From NCBI RefSeq assembly GCF_029029505.1, contig NZ_JAKJSD010000008.1, positions 1 through 64,000 on the forward strand: a stretch of DNA of 64,000 nucleotides, given 5' to 3'. Both the position numbers and the translations under genes were made by a program. Origin of the DNA: Ancylomarina sp. DW003 (GTDB lineage: Bacteria; Bacteroidota; Bacteroidia; Bacteroidales; Marinifilaceae). The notes under the pieces were generated by a model. It saw only the letters and a program-made list of their open reading frames with translations, made no database searches and had not been told where the DNA came from. Below, in pieces: positions 28,744-38,355 of the stretch (positions are counted from its first letter, which is position 1; each line of letters starts with the position of its first letter).

Positions 28744-30546
28744 TTATTTATTCTTCTCTCTCGTTATAAAACGACTAGAAACCTCTTCGTTATTAATTTC
28801 TTTTGTCAACGACTCAATCATGTTAACTGGAACATCAAATAAATCGACAACAATTAACCCATCCAAACAATCATTAAAGTTAGGATCGATATTGAAACCT
28901 ACAATCTTAGCGTTTAGAGAAATATACTTCTTTAAAAGTACAGGAAGTTTGTCATTGGAAACTTCGAAATCGCCAATTAACTTATCCAGTTTATTAATGT
29001 CGCTCTTTGCCGCTTCAAGAAGAATGTCCATATCAAGACCTTTAACCTTGACCTTGAATTTATTACGTGATTTAATAAACTGCCCCATTTCATAATCGAA
29101 ATAGTTACGCATAATAAACTTGATAATTAAATCCTTTGAGGTGTTAGAATATTCATTGCTTATACTTACCGGGCCAATCAGATATCGACATTCAGGATTT
29201 TTAAGCAAGAAATACATAATACCTTTCCACAGCAGAAAAAGTGGCATTGGTTTTCTTTGATACTCTTTAACTATAAAAGAACGTCCCAATTCGATTGATT
29301 CCTTCAAGACAGGCTCGAAGGCTTTCTTCATTTTAAATAACGATTGAAGATAGAAACCTTTCAATCCATATTTATCTAAAATCTCTTTCCCCTTACCTAC
29401 TCGATAAGCTCCAACAATTTTCTTCTTTTCTTCGTCCCAAATAAAAAGCTGATGATAATACAAATCGTACTCATCAACGTCGATACTCTGATTCGTTCCT
29501 TCTCCTACTTCGCGAAAAGTAATTTCCCGTAAACGACCAATTTCATTCAACACATTAGGAATCTCATCTGACGGAGCGCAATAAACGGAAAAGCTTCTTG
29601 ATTTAAACAACAGATGTTCCGACAATTGGTCAATTTCTTTACTAATCAGTTGCGGATCAACCGGAGGAATCACATCAACAGCTTTCTTTTTCTTTGAAGA
29701 TAATTTATTCTCATAAAACTTTTTCACTTCTACCGTACTTCCCAGCATATAGGTTTTAGCACGAAGAAAACGCCCGTATTGATTAATATCTGAAAATCCC
29801 TTTTGGTCTTTTACAGAAATTGGGTTTCCAATACGAATACGAATGGTTTTATTCTTCTTATTTAATAATTCTGAAGGCAATTTCACCGTCCTCAAAACAG
29901 GATGAATCATCCCCATTAAATAAAAAATTAAACTATTACTTCCCTGAAAATGGATAGGCACAACAGGTACTTCAGCTTTCTTTATAAATTTAAGAATTGA
30001 AGGTTGCCACTGTTTATCTGTAATATTCTTGGATTCTGACTGGTAAGCTGAAACTTCACCCGCCGGAAAAATTCCTAAAGGAGCTCCATCACTCATATGA
30101 CGTAAACCTTCCTTTATGCCTCCCATACTTGATGCAACACCTTTTCTGTCTTCAAAAGGATTAACACCTAAGAAACAATCTTTTAATGGCTCTATTTTCT
30201 GAAGTATGAAATTCGCCATCACTTTAAAGTCGGGGCGAATATCGCTAAGAAGTTTAATTAATAAAATCCCATCAATCCCACCAAAAGGGTGATTTGAAAT
30301 ACTAATAAAGCTACCGTCTAATGGAATTCTTTTCAACTCCTCCTCATCAAATTCAAATTTGATTCCAAGGTCATCAATTAAGCCATCGATAAACTCAACG
30401 CCTGATTTTTCACAGTTTGCAGAATACAAATCATTCAACTTGTTCAAACGTAAAATATACATCAATAGCTTAGCAAAACTCTCCCCTCCAAACCAATTGA
30501 GACTTTCACTTGCTTTTAATAAATCTTTGGGATCAACCAATTTCAT
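28744..30546 (-). CDS. fused O-/N-acyltransferase, OlsF-like aminolipid synthase
   Basis: 600 aa with two acyltransferase domains. The N-terminal PlsC-like domain (about residues 60-260) has SNHPFGGIDG, in which His86 and Asp92 are five residues apart (Hx5D, usual in this subfamily as I recall, instead of Hx4D), and IFPAGEVS. The C-terminal OlsB/hemolysin-type N-acyltransferase domain spans about residues 310-520 (LREITFREVGEGTN, YHQLFIWDEE, YRVGKG, ELGRSFI). The same fusion defines OlsF, in which the C-terminal half makes lyso-ornithine lipid and the N-terminal half adds the second acyl chain. In Bacteroidota the head group may be ornithine or glycine (GlsA/GlsB). Cytoplasmic membrane face. 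Confidence 0.82.
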   Translation of the reverse strand: MKLVDPKDLLKASESLNWFGGESFAKLLMYILRLNKLNDLYSANCEKSGVEFIDGLIDDLGIKFEFDEEELKRIPLDGSFISISNHPFGGIDGILLIKLLSDIRPDFKVMANFILQKIEPLKDCFLGVNPFEDRKGVASSMGGIKEGLRHMSDGAPLGIFPAGEVSAYQSESKNITDKQWQPSILKFIKKAEVPVVPIHFQGSNSLIFYLMGMIHPVLRTVKLPSELLNKKNKTIRIRIGNPISVKDQKGFSDINQYGRFLRAKTYMLGSTVEVKKFYENKLSSKKKKAVDVIPPVDPQLISKEIDQLSEHLLFKSRSFSVYCAPSDEIPNVLNEIGRLREITFREVGEGTNQSIDVDEYDLYYHQLFIWDEEKKKIVGAYRVGKGKEILDKYGLKGFYLQSLFKMKKAFEPVLKESIELGRSFIVKEYQRKPMPLFLLWKGIMYFLLKNPECRYLIGPVSISNEYSNTSKDLIIKFIMRNYFDYEMGQFIKSRNKFKVKVKGLDMDILLEAAKSDINKLDKLIGDFEVSNDKLPVLLKKYISLNAKIVGFNIDPNFNDCLDGLIVVDLFDVPVNMIESLTKEINNEEVSSRFITREKNK

Positions 30547-30761
30547 TCGTAAATATTTTATGTTAAAATGGATTGTAGAACGAACCTACACGTTACCTTC
30601 TCAATGCTATTTTGAGCGAACATTATCCATATGTAATTTTATATTGCAATAAACTTAACGGCCAAATTGTAATTATAATGCTACGTAAATACAAGTACCG
30701 TCATTTTTCAATCGAGTAAAAATAGTATTTATTCTCATAATAAATCAACTTTACATACAAT

Positions 30762-31601
30762 TTATATGGCCTCTTCCCTCCATCTTCCCTTATCATAAAT
30801 CCGAATACTATCATAACCAGATTCTTTCAGCATTATGGCTGCTTCATCAAAATAAAGTAATAATTCATCGGGATGGTGAGCATCGGTGCTTATTGTCATC
30901 GGAATCTTATGTTTCTGGCAAATTTTAGCAAAATTCATGTCAGGATAAAAGGCTGGTGATTTCTTTGTATAAAGTCCTCGCGTATTTATTTCAACAATAG
31001 AATCAGTTTCCTTAATAAGATCTATCGATTCCTCTAAAAGATTTTGATACCACTTTTCGTTTTCTGAAAAATACCTTCCTTTATTATTCATTTTGATTTT
31101 ATCGATATGACCAATAACATCCGGTTTTTGTTCAAGAATCATTTCATTAACTTGATAAAAATAATCCCGAACCATTTTCTTTATATCACCATGATAAAAA
31201 CATTCTAATCCGTGAGTATAATTTGTATCAGGACCATCTAAAAACAAGTATTTATTCTTAACGGGGGATTTTATCAAGTGAACAGAACCTATCATATAAT
31301 CTAAGCCACATTCCTTTTTGATTTGATCAAAAGGTTTTGTTACTCCAGGTATGTAATCAATCTCTAAAGAAAGGTAAATATCTAATTTCTCCGAAAACTT
31401 CTTTTTTAAAGAATTTATTTCATTGACGTAATTCTTCAACTGATTTTCGTGCATATTCCACGAAACCTCAACCGGGAAGGGTGCATGAGATGAAAATCCC
31501 ACTGCTTTCATCTGAAGTTCTATGGCACGTTTCACAAAGGCTTCTGCCTCTGCCTTACCGTCACAATAATGAGTATGAGTATGATAAGAAAAATATGTCA
31601 T
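30762..31601 (-). CDS. PHP-domain histidinol-phosphatase-like protein
   Basis: 279 aa PHP phosphoesterase. Metal-binding motifs in order: YHTHTHYCDG, FSSHAPF, SLEIDY, IGSVHL, VIGHIDKIK, EINTRGL and STDAHHP. Length and motif set fit HisJ/HisK-type histidinol phosphatases, which release histidinol. No his gene is nearby, so a more general phosphoesterase role is possible. Monocistronic, divergent from the YgiQ gene. Confidence 0.82.
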   Translation of the reverse strand: MTYFSYHTHTHYCDGKAEAEAFVKRAIELQMKAVGFSSHAPFPVEVSWNMHENQLKNYVNEINSLKKKFSEKLDIYLSLEIDYIPGVTKPFDQIKKECGLDYMIGSVHLIKSPVKNKYLFLDGPDTNYTHGLECFYHGDIKKMVRDYFYQVNEMILEQKPDVIGHIDKIKMNNKGRYFSENEKWYQNLLEESIDLIKETDSIVEINTRGLYTKKSPAFYPDMNFAKICQKHKIPMTISTDAHHPDELLLYFDEAAIMLKESGYDSIRIYDKGRWREEAI

Positions 31602-31704
31602 AAAAGAAAATCGTTTTAAAAATACGCAAGGCTATCAAAGATAATAGATCATCACTCTCTTGGTATAAATTCAAGCTTCTTTAAAATCTTTATAAATAAA
31701 GTCG

Positions 31705-31712
31705 TAACTTTG
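31705..31712 (+). promoter_or_regulatory. putative -7 promoter element of the YgiQ-family gene
   Basis: TAACTTTG fits TAnnTTTG, about 115 bp upstream of the ATG at 31828. No convincing -33 box. Confidence 0.4.
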
Positions 31713-31827
31713 CGCCAAGTCAGAAGAACAGGGCTTTATCCACTCAGTAAATTATTAGATGTGGGTATGTTAACATATGCTGCTGATAATAAAACAGACG
31801 CTAAATCAGCAAATCAAAAGAAGAAAG

Positions 31828-33672
31828 ATGAAAGACGATATATCAGGATTGTACAAGCAATGGTTACCAACTTCAGCCAAAGAGGTAAAAGAAAGAGGCT
31901 GGGAAGAATTGGATGTCATTTTATTTAGTGGTGATGCCTATGTTGATCACCCCTCCTTTGGCTCTGCTGTTATTGGTCGTATTCTTGAGAATGAAGGCTT
32001 AAAGGTAGCAATTGTACCTCAGCCCAACTGGCAAGATGATCTTCGCGATTTTAAGAAATTAGGGACACCCCGTCTGTTCTTTGGTATTACAGCCGGAAAT
32101 ATGGACTCTATGGTCAATCATTATACGGCCAATCGTCGTTTGCGCCATGATGATGCCTACACACCTGATGGAAAACATGGTTTCCGTCCAGATAAACCAA
32201 GTATTGTTTATTCACAAATTCTTAAGAAATTATATCCCGATACCCCCATATTACTTGGTGGCATAGAAGCTTCCTTGCGCCGCCTTACGCATTACGATTA
32301 TTGGCTGGACGAATTAAAGCCAAGTATTCTTTGTGAGAGTGCTGCTGATTTACTTGTTTATGGAATGGGTGAAAAACCTTTAAAAGAGATCGTGAGATTA
32401 CTAAAAAAAGGTGTTCCTTTTGAAACCTTAACAACTATTCCTCAAACCTCGTTTATCGCAAAGAAAGATGAGGATTATGCAACGAAGAAAAAATGGGAAA
32501 TTCAGGAATTATATTCTCATGAAGATTGCTTAAAGGATAAAAAGAAATTTGCCGGTAATTTCCGTCATATCGAAATGGAATCGAATTCGATGATGGCAAA
32601 GAAACTGGTTCAAGATTATAAAGATTCTCAGATTATTGTGAATCCACCTTATCCGGTAATGAAAGAAAAAGAACTGGACTCTATTTTCGATTTGCCATAC
32701 ACAAGAATGCCGCACCCCCGTTACAAGGATAAGAAAATTCCTGCCTACGATATGATTAAATTCTCTATCAACATGCATAGAGGATGTTTTGGAGGTTGTT
32801 CGTTCTGTACAATTTCGGCTCATCAAGGTAAATTTATTGCCAATCGCTCTCAAAAATCAATCCTTAAAGAAGTTGAATACGTAACTAAAATGCCAGACTT
32901 TAAAGGTTATTTGTCTGACTTGGGTGGTCCATCAGCCAATATGTACCAGATGAAAGGTATTTTCGAAAGTATTTGTCAAACCTGTAGACGACCTTCTTGC
33001 ATTCACCCTAACGTTTGTCCTAACTTAAATACAAGTCATAAGGCCATGCTTGATATTTATAAGGAGGTTGATAAAATTCCCGGTGTAAAGAAATCTTTTA
33101 TTGGTAGTGGTGTTCGATACGATTTAATGTTGCATAAAACTAAAGATGAAGAAACCAACAAGTCGAATAAAGCATATGCTGTTGAATTAATTAAGAACCA
33201 CGTGTCTGGCCGACTGAAAGTTGCACCAGAACATACTTCTGATGAAGTTCTGGACATCATGCGTAAGCCTTCGTTTAAGTTATTTTATGAACTAAAAAAA
33301 TTCTTCGATCAGATAAATAAAGAGGAAGGGTTAAATCAACAGTTAATACCTTACTTCATATCCAGTCATCCTGGTTCGCAAGGTGTTGATATGGCTGACT
33401 TAGCCGTTAAAACCAAAGAGCTTGACTTTAAATTAGAGCAAGTTCAGGATTTCACACCCACACCAATGACAGTTGCAACGGTTATTTATTATTCGGGTTA
33501 CCACCCTTATACTATGAAAAAAGTTTATACGCCTAAAACAAAGCAAGATAAACTCTCGCAGCGTAAATTCTTATTCTGGTATAAAAAGGAATATCGAAAT
33601 GCGATTAAGACTGAACTCATTAATATGGGAAAGAAAGATCTGATAAAGAAACTCTTCGGCACCAAATCTTAA
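31828..33672 (+). CDS. YgiQ-family radical SAM protein
   Basis: 614 aa from the ATG at 31828, which follows a purine-rich AAAAGAAGAAAG; the frame extends 17 codons upstream without homology. The N-terminal part is a cobalamin-binding-like UPF0313 region (DVILFSGDAYVDHPSFGSA, GGIEASLRRLTHYDYW). The radical-SAM motif is Cys320, Cys324, Cys327 in CFGGCSFC. A second Cys set (CQTCRRPSCIHPNVCPN) and the conserved VAPEHT and FTPTPMT segments follow. The YgiQ reaction is unknown. Very well conserved across bacteria. Confidence 0.9.
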   Translation: MKDDISGLYKQWLPTSAKEVKERGWEELDVILFSGDAYVDHPSFGSAVIGRILENEGLKVAIVPQPNWQDDLRDFKKLGTPRLFFGITAGNMDSMVNHYTANRRLRHDDAYTPDGKHGFRPDKPSIVYSQILKKLYPDTPILLGGIEASLRRLTHYDYWLDELKPSILCESAADLLVYGMGEKPLKEIVRLLKKGVPFETLTTIPQTSFIAKKDEDYATKKKWEIQELYSHEDCLKDKKKFAGNFRHIEMESNSMMAKKLVQDYKDSQIIVNPPYPVMKEKELDSIFDLPYTRMPHPRYKDKKIPAYDMIKFSINMHRGCFGGCSFCTISAHQGKFIANRSQKSILKEVEYVTKMPDFKGYLSDLGGPSANMYQMKGIFESICQTCRRPSCIHPNVCPNLNTSHKAMLDIYKEVDKIPGVKKSFIGSGVRYDLMLHKTKDEETNKSNKAYAVELIKNHVSGRLKVAPEHTSDEVLDIMRKPSFKLFYELKKFFDQINKEEGLNQQLIPYFISSHPGSQGVDMADLAVKTKELDFKLEQVQDFTPTPMTVATVIYYSGYHPYTMKKVYTPKTKQDKLSQRKFLFWYKKEYRNAIKTELINMGKKDLIKKLFGTKS

Positions 33673-33697
33673 AAGCATCTTTAATTTACAATATATA

Positions 33698-33723
33698 CGG
33701 CAAAACTCTTTTAAGTTTTGCCG
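33698..33723. terminator. hairpin between YgiQ and TPR lipoprotein genes
   Basis: Perfect 10-bp stem CGGCAAAACT/AGTTTTGCCG (33698-33707, 33714-33723) with a 6-nt loop, 25 bp after the YgiQ stop. No strong T-run follows, so it may be a weak terminator or an RNA 3'-end stabiliser. Confidence 0.55.
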
Positions 33724-33762
33724 ATATTATTTACATTAGATCAAAATTTATAATTTTCTTAT

Positions 33763-34488
33763 ATGTCTATTGTTTCTAAGAGATTAAAATCGATAAGCTT
33801 TATTCTGTTTCTAGTCTTGAGTTTTTCTTCTTGTACCAAAATGAAGGTTGAAAAACTGAATAAAAAGGGCATGGAACTTTTCGAGAAGAAAAAGTATAAA
33901 GCCGCCAATCAGGTTTTCTCTGAAATATTAAGCTTGGATAAAGATTTTCTTCCTGCCTACTTTAACAGGGCTATTGCAAATTCATTCTTAAAGAAAAATG
34001 CAAAAGCAATAAAGGATCTGAGTCATCTGATTAAAGTTCAGGGCTATGCCGAAGAAGCTGTTTTAAACAGAGCCATTATTTACGAAAATATGGGAAAATA
34101 TCAGGAGGCGATTAAGGATTACGATCGTATTCTTGAGGTTAATCCGCACCACCTTAAAGCCATTCACTACAAAGGCATTTCGTTATATTATACCGGTGAT
34201 TTTAATGCCGCAATAGCAGAATACAATAAGGCGATAAAAAACGGACTTGATGTTTCTGGTGTCTATTACAACAAAGGTGTTGCTTTAGATTGTTTAAACA
34301 AGTACAAACTTGCCATTGAGAATTATAGCAAAGCCATTAAAATTGATAAAAAATTTAAGAAAGCTATTTATGCACGCGGTGTTGCCTATTACAACATAAA
34401 GGATTTGCGCTTGGCAAAAGCCAATTTGGAATACGCAAAAAAACTAGGTCATCCCAAAGCTGAAAGCATACTAAAAAAGATGAAGTAA
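33763..34488 (+). CDS. TPR-repeat lipoprotein
   Basis: 241 aa. The N-terminal signal ends in a lipobox LSFSSC with Cys24, so a lipid-anchored envelope protein is expected. About five to six tetratricopeptide repeats fill the rest (EKKKYKAANQVFSEIL, NMGKYQEAIKDYDRIL, NKYKLAIENYSKAIKI, YNIKDLRLAKANLEY). A protein-protein scaffold of unknown partner. It ends in a strong terminator that overlaps the next gene. Confidence 0.85.
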   Translation: MSIVSKRLKSISFILFLVLSFSSCTKMKVEKLNKKGMELFEKKKYKAANQVFSEILSLDKDFLPAYFNRAIANSFLKKNAKAIKDLSHLIKVQGYAEEAVLNRAIIYENMGKYQEAIKDYDRILEVNPHHLKAIHYKGISLYYTGDFNAAIAEYNKAIKNGLDVSGVYYNKGVALDCLNKYKLAIENYSKAIKIDKKFKKAIYARGVAYYNIKDLRLAKANLEYAKKLGHPKAESILKKMK

Positions 34489-34509
34489 TACCGATCATAC
34501 TTTATATAC

Positions 34510-34544
34510 ATCCTGATCTCTATAAAAGGCGATCAGGATTTTTT
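34510..34544 (+). terminator. terminator of the TPR gene overlapping the opposite gene's 3' end
   Basis: Nine-bp stem ATCCTGATC/GATCAGGAT (34510-34518, 34531-34539) and a T-run to 34544. The right arm and T-run lie inside the last codons of the convergent radical-SAM gene, whose stop is at 34533. Confidence 0.82.
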
Positions 34545-35483
34545 ATATAATCTCCCCTGCCAGGTATCCCTTTCAACCAAGCGTTTCTCCAACTTAGCAA
34601 CAAACTGATAATTCTTTATTCCCCATTTAGGTGCAATCAACCACCCAGGAGGCGCCTGATTTACAAAACGATCTAACATGACTTCCGGATTCATACGCTC
34701 CATAACATCAATTACAAAATCGATGTATTCTTCCAACTCGAACAAATAGAAGCGATCGGGGTTCTCTTGATACTCCTTAGCCATTGTGGTATGATTAAGA
34801 ATTTGCAGCTGGTGAAGTTTCAATGTTTCAATAGGAAGCTTGGATAATCGAATGGCATGCTCCAACATCATTTTGGTGGTATCAAATGGTAAGCCACTCA
34901 CCAAATGTGCTCCAATATGAATGCCTCTATTAGCTGTATCAAGAATCGTTGCCTCAGCTTCCTCATAAGAATGACCACGGTTTATTGCTTCTAAGGCTTT
35001 ATTATTACAAGATTCTACACCATATTCTACAGCAATATAATAATCCTTTGCAAGGCTTTCTAGATAATCGAGCAAGTCTGAAGAAACACAATCAGGTCTG
35101 GTACCAATGACCAAGCCAATAACCTTTTCGTGAGATAAGGCTTCCTCGTAAAGTTTCTTCAAAAGATCGAGCTCACCATAGGTATTTGAGAAGGCTTGAA
35201 AATAAGCCAGGTATTTTTGGGTTTTATATTTGGCAGCAAAAAACTGTATCCCTTTTTCAATCTGTTCGGTAACCGATTCCTTAGGCGTACAATAAGCCGG
35301 GTTAAAACTTTTATTGTTGCAATAGGTGCAACCGCCTGTTCCCTTACTCCCATCTCTATTGGGGCAAGTAAAACCTGCGTCAATGGTTACTTTTTGAATA
35401 CGTTCCGAAAATTTTCTCTTAAAAAAACCAGGAAAATCGTTGTAACGTTTGTTGTGTCCCCAAGGGTATATTTCTGTCTGCAT
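34533..35483 (-). CDS. TIGR01212-family radical SAM protein
   Basis: 316 aa from the ATG at 35483 (MQTEIYPWGH). Cluster cysteines are Cys40, Cys52 and Cys55 (FTCPNRDG, GGCTYCNN), the widened CX11CX2C spacing of the TIGR01212/YhcC family. FQAFSNTYG, LVIGTRPDC, EYGVESCNN and GAHLVSGLP follow. Reaction unknown; some relatives are linked to tRNA modification. Monocistronic. The last codons overlap the terminator of the convergent TPR gene. Confidence 0.9.
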   Translation of the reverse strand: MQTEIYPWGHNKRYNDFPGFFKRKFSERIQKVTIDAGFTCPNRDGSKGTGGCTYCNNKSFNPAYCTPKESVTEQIEKGIQFFAAKYKTQKYLAYFQAFSNTYGELDLLKKLYEEALSHEKVIGLVIGTRPDCVSSDLLDYLESLAKDYYIAVEYGVESCNNKALEAINRGHSYEEAEATILDTANRGIHIGAHLVSGLPFDTTKMMLEHAIRLSKLPIETLKLHQLQILNHTTMAKEYQENPDRFYLFELEEYIDFVIDVMERMNPEVMLDRFVNQAPPGWLIAPKWGIKNYQFVAKLEKRLVERDTWQGRLYKKS

Positions 35484-35751
35484 AATCGTCTTGCTTTGTC
35501 GCAAAAATACAAACTTATAAGCATTCTACAACCGACTAATCTTCTATAAAATATCCGTTTCACCAACCAAACCACAAGTCCTAATTTATAACTGACAGAA
35601 ATCTTTTATTTCAGGCATGCGTTAAATCATTGTCTTAATGATATTTAGAAAGACACATCAATTAAACTTATCAAAATATTGCCTCAAATCAGATTCATTT
35701 TAAAAACAAATTTTTACCTTGCTCCTTCGACAACTTACAAAAAGCAAAACC

Positions 35752-37308
35752 ATGTTCTCAAAAAAAGACCTTAACCTCATTAAAAAACGAGGTATGGACA
35801 AAACCAAAATCGAAGAACAGCTTAAGCACTTCGAAACTGGTTTTCCTAAAGTAAAACTCGTAAACCCAGCCATTATTGGCGATGGCATCATGAAAATTGA
35901 AGATGAAGATCTAGACTATTTTAGAGATTATTATCTTAATCGACCTAAAAAGCTTTCTGTCATCAAATTTGTCCCGGCATCAGGAGCAGCAACAAGAATG
36001 TTCCAAAAGCTCTACGATTTCCTAAACAATTATCAGGAAACAGAAGAAGATTATTTGGCTTACATGAAAGACAAATCGCCTGAGGGCATGTTCAAATTCT
36101 TCGAAAATATCGAAGATTTTGCCTTCTTTGTAGATCTAAGAGCTGCTTTACAGAGAAAAGATTTAGATATTGAAAAACTTCTGGAAAAGAATAATTTCAA
36201 GGAAATCCTAAACACTTTACTAAACATCAATGGTTTAAATTACGGCAAAAAGCCTAAAGGTTTATTAAGATTTCACAAATATCAGGATTACTCCCGAACT
36301 GCATTCGAAGAACATTGGGCAGAAGCCTTACATTACGCTAAAAACTACAGAGGCACTTCTCAATTGCACTTAACAATTTCCGAAGAGCACAAAAAACTCT
36401 TTTCAAGAAAATTGAAAAAGTCAAGATCAGCTTTCGAGAAAAAATATGACGGCAAGCTAAAGGTGACCTTCTCCTATCAAAAAGCATCGACTGACACAAT
36501 TGCTGTTGATATGGAAAATAAACCATTTAAGAATGTAGATGACAGCTTACTGTTCAGACCCGGAGGGCATGGTGCTCTTATCGAAAATTTAAATGAATTA
36601 AAGGCTGATATTGTCTTTATAAAGAATATTGACAATGTGGTTCCCGATCGTTTAAAGGAAACGACCTATAGGTATAAAGAAACGCTAGCTGGAATTTTAT
36701 TAAAATACCAGAACCTGACTTTTGAATACTTAAAAAAACTTGATAACCCAAAACTTGAACTTAGTGCTGAGCAACTAAATGAGATGCTAAGCTTTGCCGC
36801 TGAGCACCTTTGTATCAAAATTCCAAATTCACTTAAAACAGATAACTTAGGCAAACTCCGTACTTTCCTTCTTGAAAAGTTTAACAGACCTGTTAGAGTT
36901 TGTGGAATGGTGATAAATGAAGGAGAACCAGGTGGTGGACCTTTCTGGGTAAAGAATTCTGACAATTCATCCTCCCTTCATATTATAGAGAGCTCACAAA
37001 TTGATCATGAGGATAAAAAGCAAGCTAAAATATTTGCAGCTTCAACACATTTTAATCCTGTCGATTTGGTTTGTGGAATTAAAAACTACAAAGGCAAGAA
37101 ATTTGACTTGACAAAATATGTCGATCCTGAAATGGGTTTCATTTCAAAGAAATCGCACAATGGAACACCATTAAAGGCTATGGAGCTTCCCGGGCTTTGG
37201 AATGGTGCTATGGCTGATTGGAATACAATTTTCGTTGAAGTTCCAACAATCACCTTTAACCCGGTTAAAACAATTTTCGATTTGCTTCGTGTAGAACACA
37301 GAAACTAA
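35752..37308 (+). CDS. DUF4301 family protein
   Basis: 518 aa from the ATG at 35752; the eleven codons before it lack homology. The signature FVPASGAATRMFQKLYDF recalls the nucleotide-binding start of sugar-phosphate nucleotidyltransferases; RPGGHGALIENLNEL, FIKNIDNVVPD and GEPGGGPFWV follow. The family is almost confined to Bacteroidota and has no proven function. The order SGAATRM, GGHG, IKNIDN suggests a UTP-type nucleotidylyltransferase fold, which is my inference. Monocistronic, with a strong terminator 20 bp downstream. Confidence 0.88.
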   Translation: MFSKKDLNLIKKRGMDKTKIEEQLKHFETGFPKVKLVNPAIIGDGIMKIEDEDLDYFRDYYLNRPKKLSVIKFVPASGAATRMFQKLYDFLNNYQETEEDYLAYMKDKSPEGMFKFFENIEDFAFFVDLRAALQRKDLDIEKLLEKNNFKEILNTLLNINGLNYGKKPKGLLRFHKYQDYSRTAFEEHWAEALHYAKNYRGTSQLHLTISEEHKKLFSRKLKKSRSAFEKKYDGKLKVTFSYQKASTDTIAVDMENKPFKNVDDSLLFRPGGHGALIENLNELKADIVFIKNIDNVVPDRLKETTYRYKETLAGILLKYQNLTFEYLKKLDNPKLELSAEQLNEMLSFAAEHLCIKIPNSLKTDNLGKLRTFLLEKFNRPVRVCGMVINEGEPGGGPFWVKNSDNSSSLHIIESSQIDHEDKKQAKIFAASTHFNPVDLVCGIKNYKGKKFDLTKYVDPEMGFISKKSHNGTPLKAMELPGLWNGAMADWNTIFVEVPTITFNPVKTIFDLLRVEHRN

Positions 37309-37328
37309 AGAGAGAATTCCAAATACAG

Positions 37329-37362
37329 AAATGCCCCTCAAAACTTATTTTGAGGGGCATTT
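37329..37362 (+). terminator. terminator of the DUF4301 gene
   Basis: Perfect 15-bp inverted repeat (37329-37343 against 37348-37362) with a 4-nt loop and GC-rich core. It is symmetrical enough to work from either side. Confidence 0.9.
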
Positions 37363-37368
37363 TATATT

Positions 37369-37634
37369 AACCTGCGTTCGACTTTAAATAAGTATCACAG
37401 AAAGTTATGTTTATGTTAGATTTGTGATGAAAATAATGAAGAAATAGCGGGCTATTTTGAATAATTTTTGGTGCAAAGATGACATGAGCAGGACTTTTTC
37501 GGAGAATTTAACTGCTATTGGCATAATTTTCATCAAACCCTCTTGAAATATCCCGATATTACTTTGTGGATTTGTTAAAAATTCTACTCAATATCAGTTT
37601 AAACTGTAACCTTATTTAAAGTCGAACTCAGGTT
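37369..37634. mobile_element. MITE-like element with 24-bp terminal inverted repeats
   Basis: Two 24-nt ends, 37369-37392 (AACCTGcGTTCGACTTTAA...) and 37611-37634, are inverted copies with one mismatch, bounding 266 bp of non-coding sequence. Size, matching ends, absence of any frame and position in a convergent intergenic gap fit a non-autonomous miniature inverted-repeat element. TTATA occurs on both sides (37362-37366, 37636-37640), slightly offset from the left end, so a target duplication is not certain. No transposase with these ends is in the window. Confidence 0.7.
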
Positions 37635-37659
37635 ATTATACCAAATTAATATCAATTAC

Positions 37660-38349
37660 TTAGGCAATCATATCTTCACCTTTTGCTAAATCTTGTTCGA
37701 AGGTTATCTTGATATTCTTCTCATCCCCATCGACAATATGGATAGCTTCATTTGGCAGATACCTCAACACAACCCCGCAATCATCGCTAGCTTTAAAGTT
37801 AGGATCTGCCAGAGCCAGGTCGTAAGCCTTTTTAATTGTTTCACAGGAAAAAGCCTGAGGTGTTTGTGCTCTGTAAAGGAAATCACGAGGAGGAACAGAT
37901 TCAATACACTTCGTACTATCCAACTTAAAAATTGTATCGGTACTCGGAATAGCCACAGCCACTGATTTTCCTTCTGACAAGCCAGCAATAACATCATCAA
38001 TTATTCTCTGATTTACAAAAGGACGAACCGCGTCGTGAAAGATTAAATTCACATCCTGCTCTTTCTCATAAGCTGAGATGGCAGCCAAGCTGGAATCGCT
38101 TCTCTCTTTACCTCCACACAATATTTTATTCACCTTAACGAATCCTGCTTTACCAACAATACGCTCTACATCGCTTACAAAATTAGAGTGAATAACCACA
38201 CAGATCTCCGAAATACCTGTGTGTTTCTCAAAAATGGCAATGCTATGCTCAATAATCGATTTACCAGCTATCTTAAGAAATTGCTTTGGCAAGTATGCTC
38301 CCATTCTTTTACCTGTACCACCAGCAAGTATAACGGCTACATTTTTCAT
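37660..38349 (-). CDS. ispD: 2-C-methyl-D-erythritol 4-phosphate cytidylyltransferase
   Basis: 229 aa. N-terminal nucleotide loop AVILAGGTGKRMGAYLPKQFLKI with the catalytic Arg and Lys, then IFHDAVRPFVNQRIIDDVI, VPPRDFLYRAQTPQAF and DDCGVVLRY. Joins MEP and CTP in the non-mevalonate isoprenoid pathway. It follows map by a repeat-rich 126-bp gap. Length and motifs are normal. Confidence 0.94.
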   Translation of the reverse strand: MKNVAVILAGGTGKRMGAYLPKQFLKIAGKSIIEHSIAIFEKHTGISEICVVIHSNFVSDVERIVGKAGFVKVNKILCGGKERSDSSLAAISAYEKEQDVNLIFHDAVRPFVNQRIIDDVIAGLSEGKSVAVAIPSTDTIFKLDSTKCIESVPPRDFLYRAQTPQAFSCETIKKAYDLALADPNFKASDDCGVVLRYLPNEAIHIVDGDEKNIKITFEQDLAKGEDMIA

Positions 38350-38355
38350 ATATCT

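Larger units (their letters stand above)
37309..37659. other. convergent intergenic region, DUF4301 / ispD
   Basis: 351 bp occupied almost fully by the DUF4301 terminator and the MITE-like element. Only about 25 bp separate the right inverted repeat from the ispD stop, so ispD has no terminator of its own apart from structure in the element. Confidence 0.7.

Noticed and set aside
31710-31928. 72-aa frame at the start of the YgiQ gene
   Set aside because: Overlaps the YgiQ coding start in another frame and has no family features; the YgiQ motifs from 31828 are clear.
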